Positions 62,474 to 64,000 of a DNA stretch of 64,000 nucleotides are shown piece by piece. The notes below the pieces were generated by a model. The model was given only the letters and a program-made list of their open reading frames with translations. It did no database searches and had not been told where the DNA came from. Source of the DNA: JAWKUK01 sp041398605 (GTDB taxonomy: Bacteria > Planctomycetota > UBA1135 > GCA-002686595). Every line of letters starts with the position of its first letter. The stretch's first letter is position 1. Location of the stretch: the NCBI GenBank assembly GCA_041398605.1, contig JAWKUK010000012.1:175189-239188 (forward strand), written 5' to 3'. The position numbers were made by a program, and so were the translations under genes.

Positions 62474-63013
62474 ATGCCCGAGTCCTCGAGCGGCAACCTC
62501 TGGATCGTCTTCTCTCTCATGACCGTCGCGGCCTGGGGCCTCTACGGCGTCTTCTTGCACATGGGGCAGGTCGGGATGGCCGACCCCGTGAACGGGCGCT
62601 ACAAGGCGTTCCTCTGGGTCGGCATCGCGTACGTGCTCATCGCGGTGCTGGCGCCGATGGCGTTCATGATCGTCAACGGGTCGAACTGGCACTTCCCGCA
62701 GGCGGGCTGGTCCCGCTCGCTCATCGCCGGCGCGGTCGGCGCCATCGGCGCGTTTTGCGTGCTCTTGGCGTTCGGCGCCAAAGGGCAGCCCGCGGTCGTC
62801 ATGTCGATCATCTTCGCGGGCGCGCCGATCGTGAACGCGGTCGTGTCGCTCTCGCTGCACCCCCCGAAGGGCGGCTTCGGCGGCCTCGCGTGGCAGTTCT
62901 ATGCGGGCATCGTGCTGGCCGCGGTCGGCGGGATGCTCGTGACGCTCTACAAGCCCGCGCCGGGCGCGCCGCCGAAGGCCGCGCAGGTCGGTCAGGTCCA
63001 CCCCGGACATTGA
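62474..63013 (+). CDS. EamA/DMT-like small membrane protein
   Basis: A 179-residue protein with about five transmembrane helices: IVFSLMTVAAWGLYGVFLHM, FLWVGIAYVLIAVLAPMAFM, SLIAGAVGAIGAFCVLLAFG, AVVMSIIFAGAPIVNAVVSL and FYAGIVLAAVGGMLVTLYKP. The fold and the GAIGAFCVLLAFGAKG / IFAGAPIVNA motifs resemble one half of an EamA drug/metabolite transporter, so a dimer is likely. The substrate is unknown. ATG 62474 is the start. It is divergent from the sulfatase-like gene and one base from the ABC ATPase gene. Confidence 0.8.
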   Translation: MPESSSGNLWIVFSLMTVAAWGLYGVFLHMGQVGMADPVNGRYKAFLWVGIAYVLIAVLAPMAFMIVNGSNWHFPQAGWSRSLIAGAVGAIGAFCVLLAFGAKGQPAVVMSIIFAGAPIVNAVVSLSLHPPKGGFGGLAWQFYAGIVLAAVGGMLVTLYKPAPGAPPKAAQVGQVHPGH

Positions 63014-63014
63014 G

Positions 63015-63788
63015 ATGAGCGCCCACGAGGACACCGCCGGCGCCGCGCGCCCCGCGCGCGGTCAGGCCGCAGCGCCCGCCCGCCCGCGCGAGCCGCTGGT
63101 CGAGCTCGCCGACGTGACCAAGACGTTCGGCAGCGGACCGACGGCGACGCGCGTCCTCGACGGCGTCGACCTCGTCCTCGCAGCTGGCGAGGCGCTCGCG
63201 GTGCTCGGCCCGTCGGGGTCGGGCAAGAGCACGCTGTTGAACATCATCGGTGTGCTGGAGCCGCCGACCGCGGGGCAGGTGTCGTTCGATGGCAGAGACC
63301 TGCTTGCCATGGACGACGACGAGCGCGCGCGCTTTCGCAACCGCGAGCTTGGCTTCGTCTTCCAGCACCATCACCTCCTGCCGCAGCTCACTGCGCTCGA
63401 GAACGTGCTGCTCCCGACGCTCGCCGAGGGGCACAGCGCCGCTGAGCGCACCGCGTTGCGTGAGCGCGCCGAGGCGCTCTTGGAGCGCGTCGGCCTCGCG
63501 GAGCGCCGCGGGCACCGACCGGGCGCGCTCTCGGGCGGCGAGCGCCAGCGCGTCGCCGTCGTGCGCGCGCTGATCTTGGGCCCGCGCCTCGTGCTCGCGG
63601 ACGAACCGACCGGCTCGCTCGACGCGCGCTCGGCGGACACGATGGCGGACCTGCTCGTCGAGGTCAGCGAGCGCGACGGCGCCGCGCTGCTCGTCGTGAC
63701 CCACTCCGAGCGGCTCGCGGAGCGAATGTCGGGCGCCGTAGTCCTGGACGCTGGGCGCCTGCAGCGGCGCGCCGCGGCGGCTCGCTGA
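63015..63788 (+). CDS. ABC transporter ATP-binding protein, LolD/MacB type
   Basis: A 257-residue ATPase. Walker A is LGPSGSGKSTLLNIIG, Q-loop VFQHHHLLPQLTALENVLLP, signature LSGGERQRVAVVRALI, Walker B LVLADEPTGSLD and H-loop VVTHSERLAERM. The pattern matches LolD, MacB and FtsE-type subunits of FtsX-permease exporters. The extra 27-residue N-terminus is Ala/Arg-rich. The permease begins at 63818. It probably powers lipoprotein release or peptide/lipid export across the inner membrane. Confidence 0.96.
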   Translation: MSAHEDTAGAARPARGQAAAPARPREPLVELADVTKTFGSGPTATRVLDGVDLVLAAGEALAVLGPSGSGKSTLLNIIGVLEPPTAGQVSFDGRDLLAMDDDERARFRNRELGFVFQHHHLLPQLTALENVLLPTLAEGHSAAERTALRERAEALLERVGLAERRGHRPGALSGGERQRVAVVRALILGPRLVLADEPTGSLDARSADTMADLLVEVSERDGAALLVVTHSERLAERMSGAVVLDAGRLQRRAAAAR

Positions 63789-63817
63789 ACGCGCTCGATG
63801 CAGCGCGAGCCCCTCAC

Positions 63818-64000
63818 ATGAACCTTTGGACCCTCGTCCGCGCGAGCCTCGTGCACGGCGCGCGACGCCATGTCGGCGTCGCGCTGGCGGTCGCCGTCGC
63901 GAGCGCCGTCCTGGTCGGCGGCCTCGCGGTCGGAGACTCGGTGCGGCACACGCTCGGCGCCGCAGCGGCTGCGCGTACGGGCTCGATCCAAGCGGTGCTC
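63818..64000 (+). CDS. FtsX-like ABC permease, N-terminal fragment
   Basis: The first 61 codons of a gene running off the right edge. MNLWTLVRASLVHGARRHVG is the cytoplasmic start and VALAVAVASAVLVGGLAVGD the first transmembrane helix, followed by SVRHTLGAAAAARTG, the start of the large extracytoplasmic loop typical of MacB/LolC-type permeases. The neighbouring ATPase supports the assignment. An ATG at 63798 ends after seven codons and is not a start. Confidence 0.85.
   Translation, partial: MNLWTLVRASLVHGARRHVGVALAVAVASAVLVGGLAVGDSVRHTLGAAAAARTGSIQAVL

Overview
The window is very GC-rich (roughly 70%) bacterial DNA. Its gene content points to a planctomycete-like bacterium: five secreted PQQ-type beta-propeller proteins, a large secreted sulfatase-like protein, a Ser/Thr kinase with TPRs, an ECF sigma factor with a large anti-sigma-like partner, and secreted proteins sharing one C-terminal domain. 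This lineage call is inference from family content; no rRNA is present. Coding is dense, with many ATGA/TTGA stop-start overlaps and some GTG and TTG starts. Long open frames on the opposite strand are GC-bias shadows and are omitted.

Layout. 1-200: start of a flavoprotein gene leaving the window. 394-4947: ECF sigma factor, membrane anti-sigma-like protein with a helical-repeat domain, and a secreted secretin-N-like protein, translationally coupled. 5050-10264: TypA/BipA, a DEDDh exonuclease with a WYL-like tail, a DCC1-type thiol protein and a pentahaem cytochrome. 10359-15030: secreted propeller protein, Ser/Thr kinase and an unknown protein. 15031-15690: no gene, but several stable hairpins and a U-tract terminator that look like a non-coding RNA. 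15691-23803: MscK-like channel, lone hydantoinase A subunit, plsY-gpsA and two small membrane proteins. 23855-24074: tRNA-Pro(GGG) with a recognisable promoter and trailing hairpins.

25853-31110 holds a five-gene set that I do not recognise as a described system: a WxWxIP flavoprotein of the halogenase superfamily, a GcvH-like lipoyl carrier, a CobW-type GTPase, an eight-cysteine Fe-S protein and a radical SAM enzyme. 31348-35324 has two more proteins with the shared C-terminal domain and a carboxypeptidase-regulatory-like protein. 35557-42823 is an isoprenoid locus: a DUF116-polyprenyl synthetase fusion, an alpha-barrel prenyltransferase/cyclase-like protein, an oppositely oriented ChrA, a squalene-hopene-cyclase-like enzyme with an intact DxDDT acid, and a NifS-type cysteine desulfurase whose central reading frame is scrambled by three single-base losses.

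43723-59488 is a long co-directional array: four PQQ-type propellers, a DUF3311/sodium-solute symporter pair, a LuxE-like acyl-activating protein, an aldehyde dehydrogenase, an iron-type and a zinc-type alcohol dehydrogenase, a HemN-like radical SAM protein interrupted by an in-frame TAG, and a GT4 glycosyltransferase. The window closes with a convergent sulfatase-like gene, an EamA-like protein and the start of a LolD/FtsX-type ABC exporter.

The best leads for undescribed biology are the five-gene lipoyl-carrier/halogenase-like/radical SAM cluster, the DUF116-prenyl synthase fusion beside a squalene-cyclase homologue, the repeated C-terminal domain, and the hairpin-rich RNA at 15164-15537.
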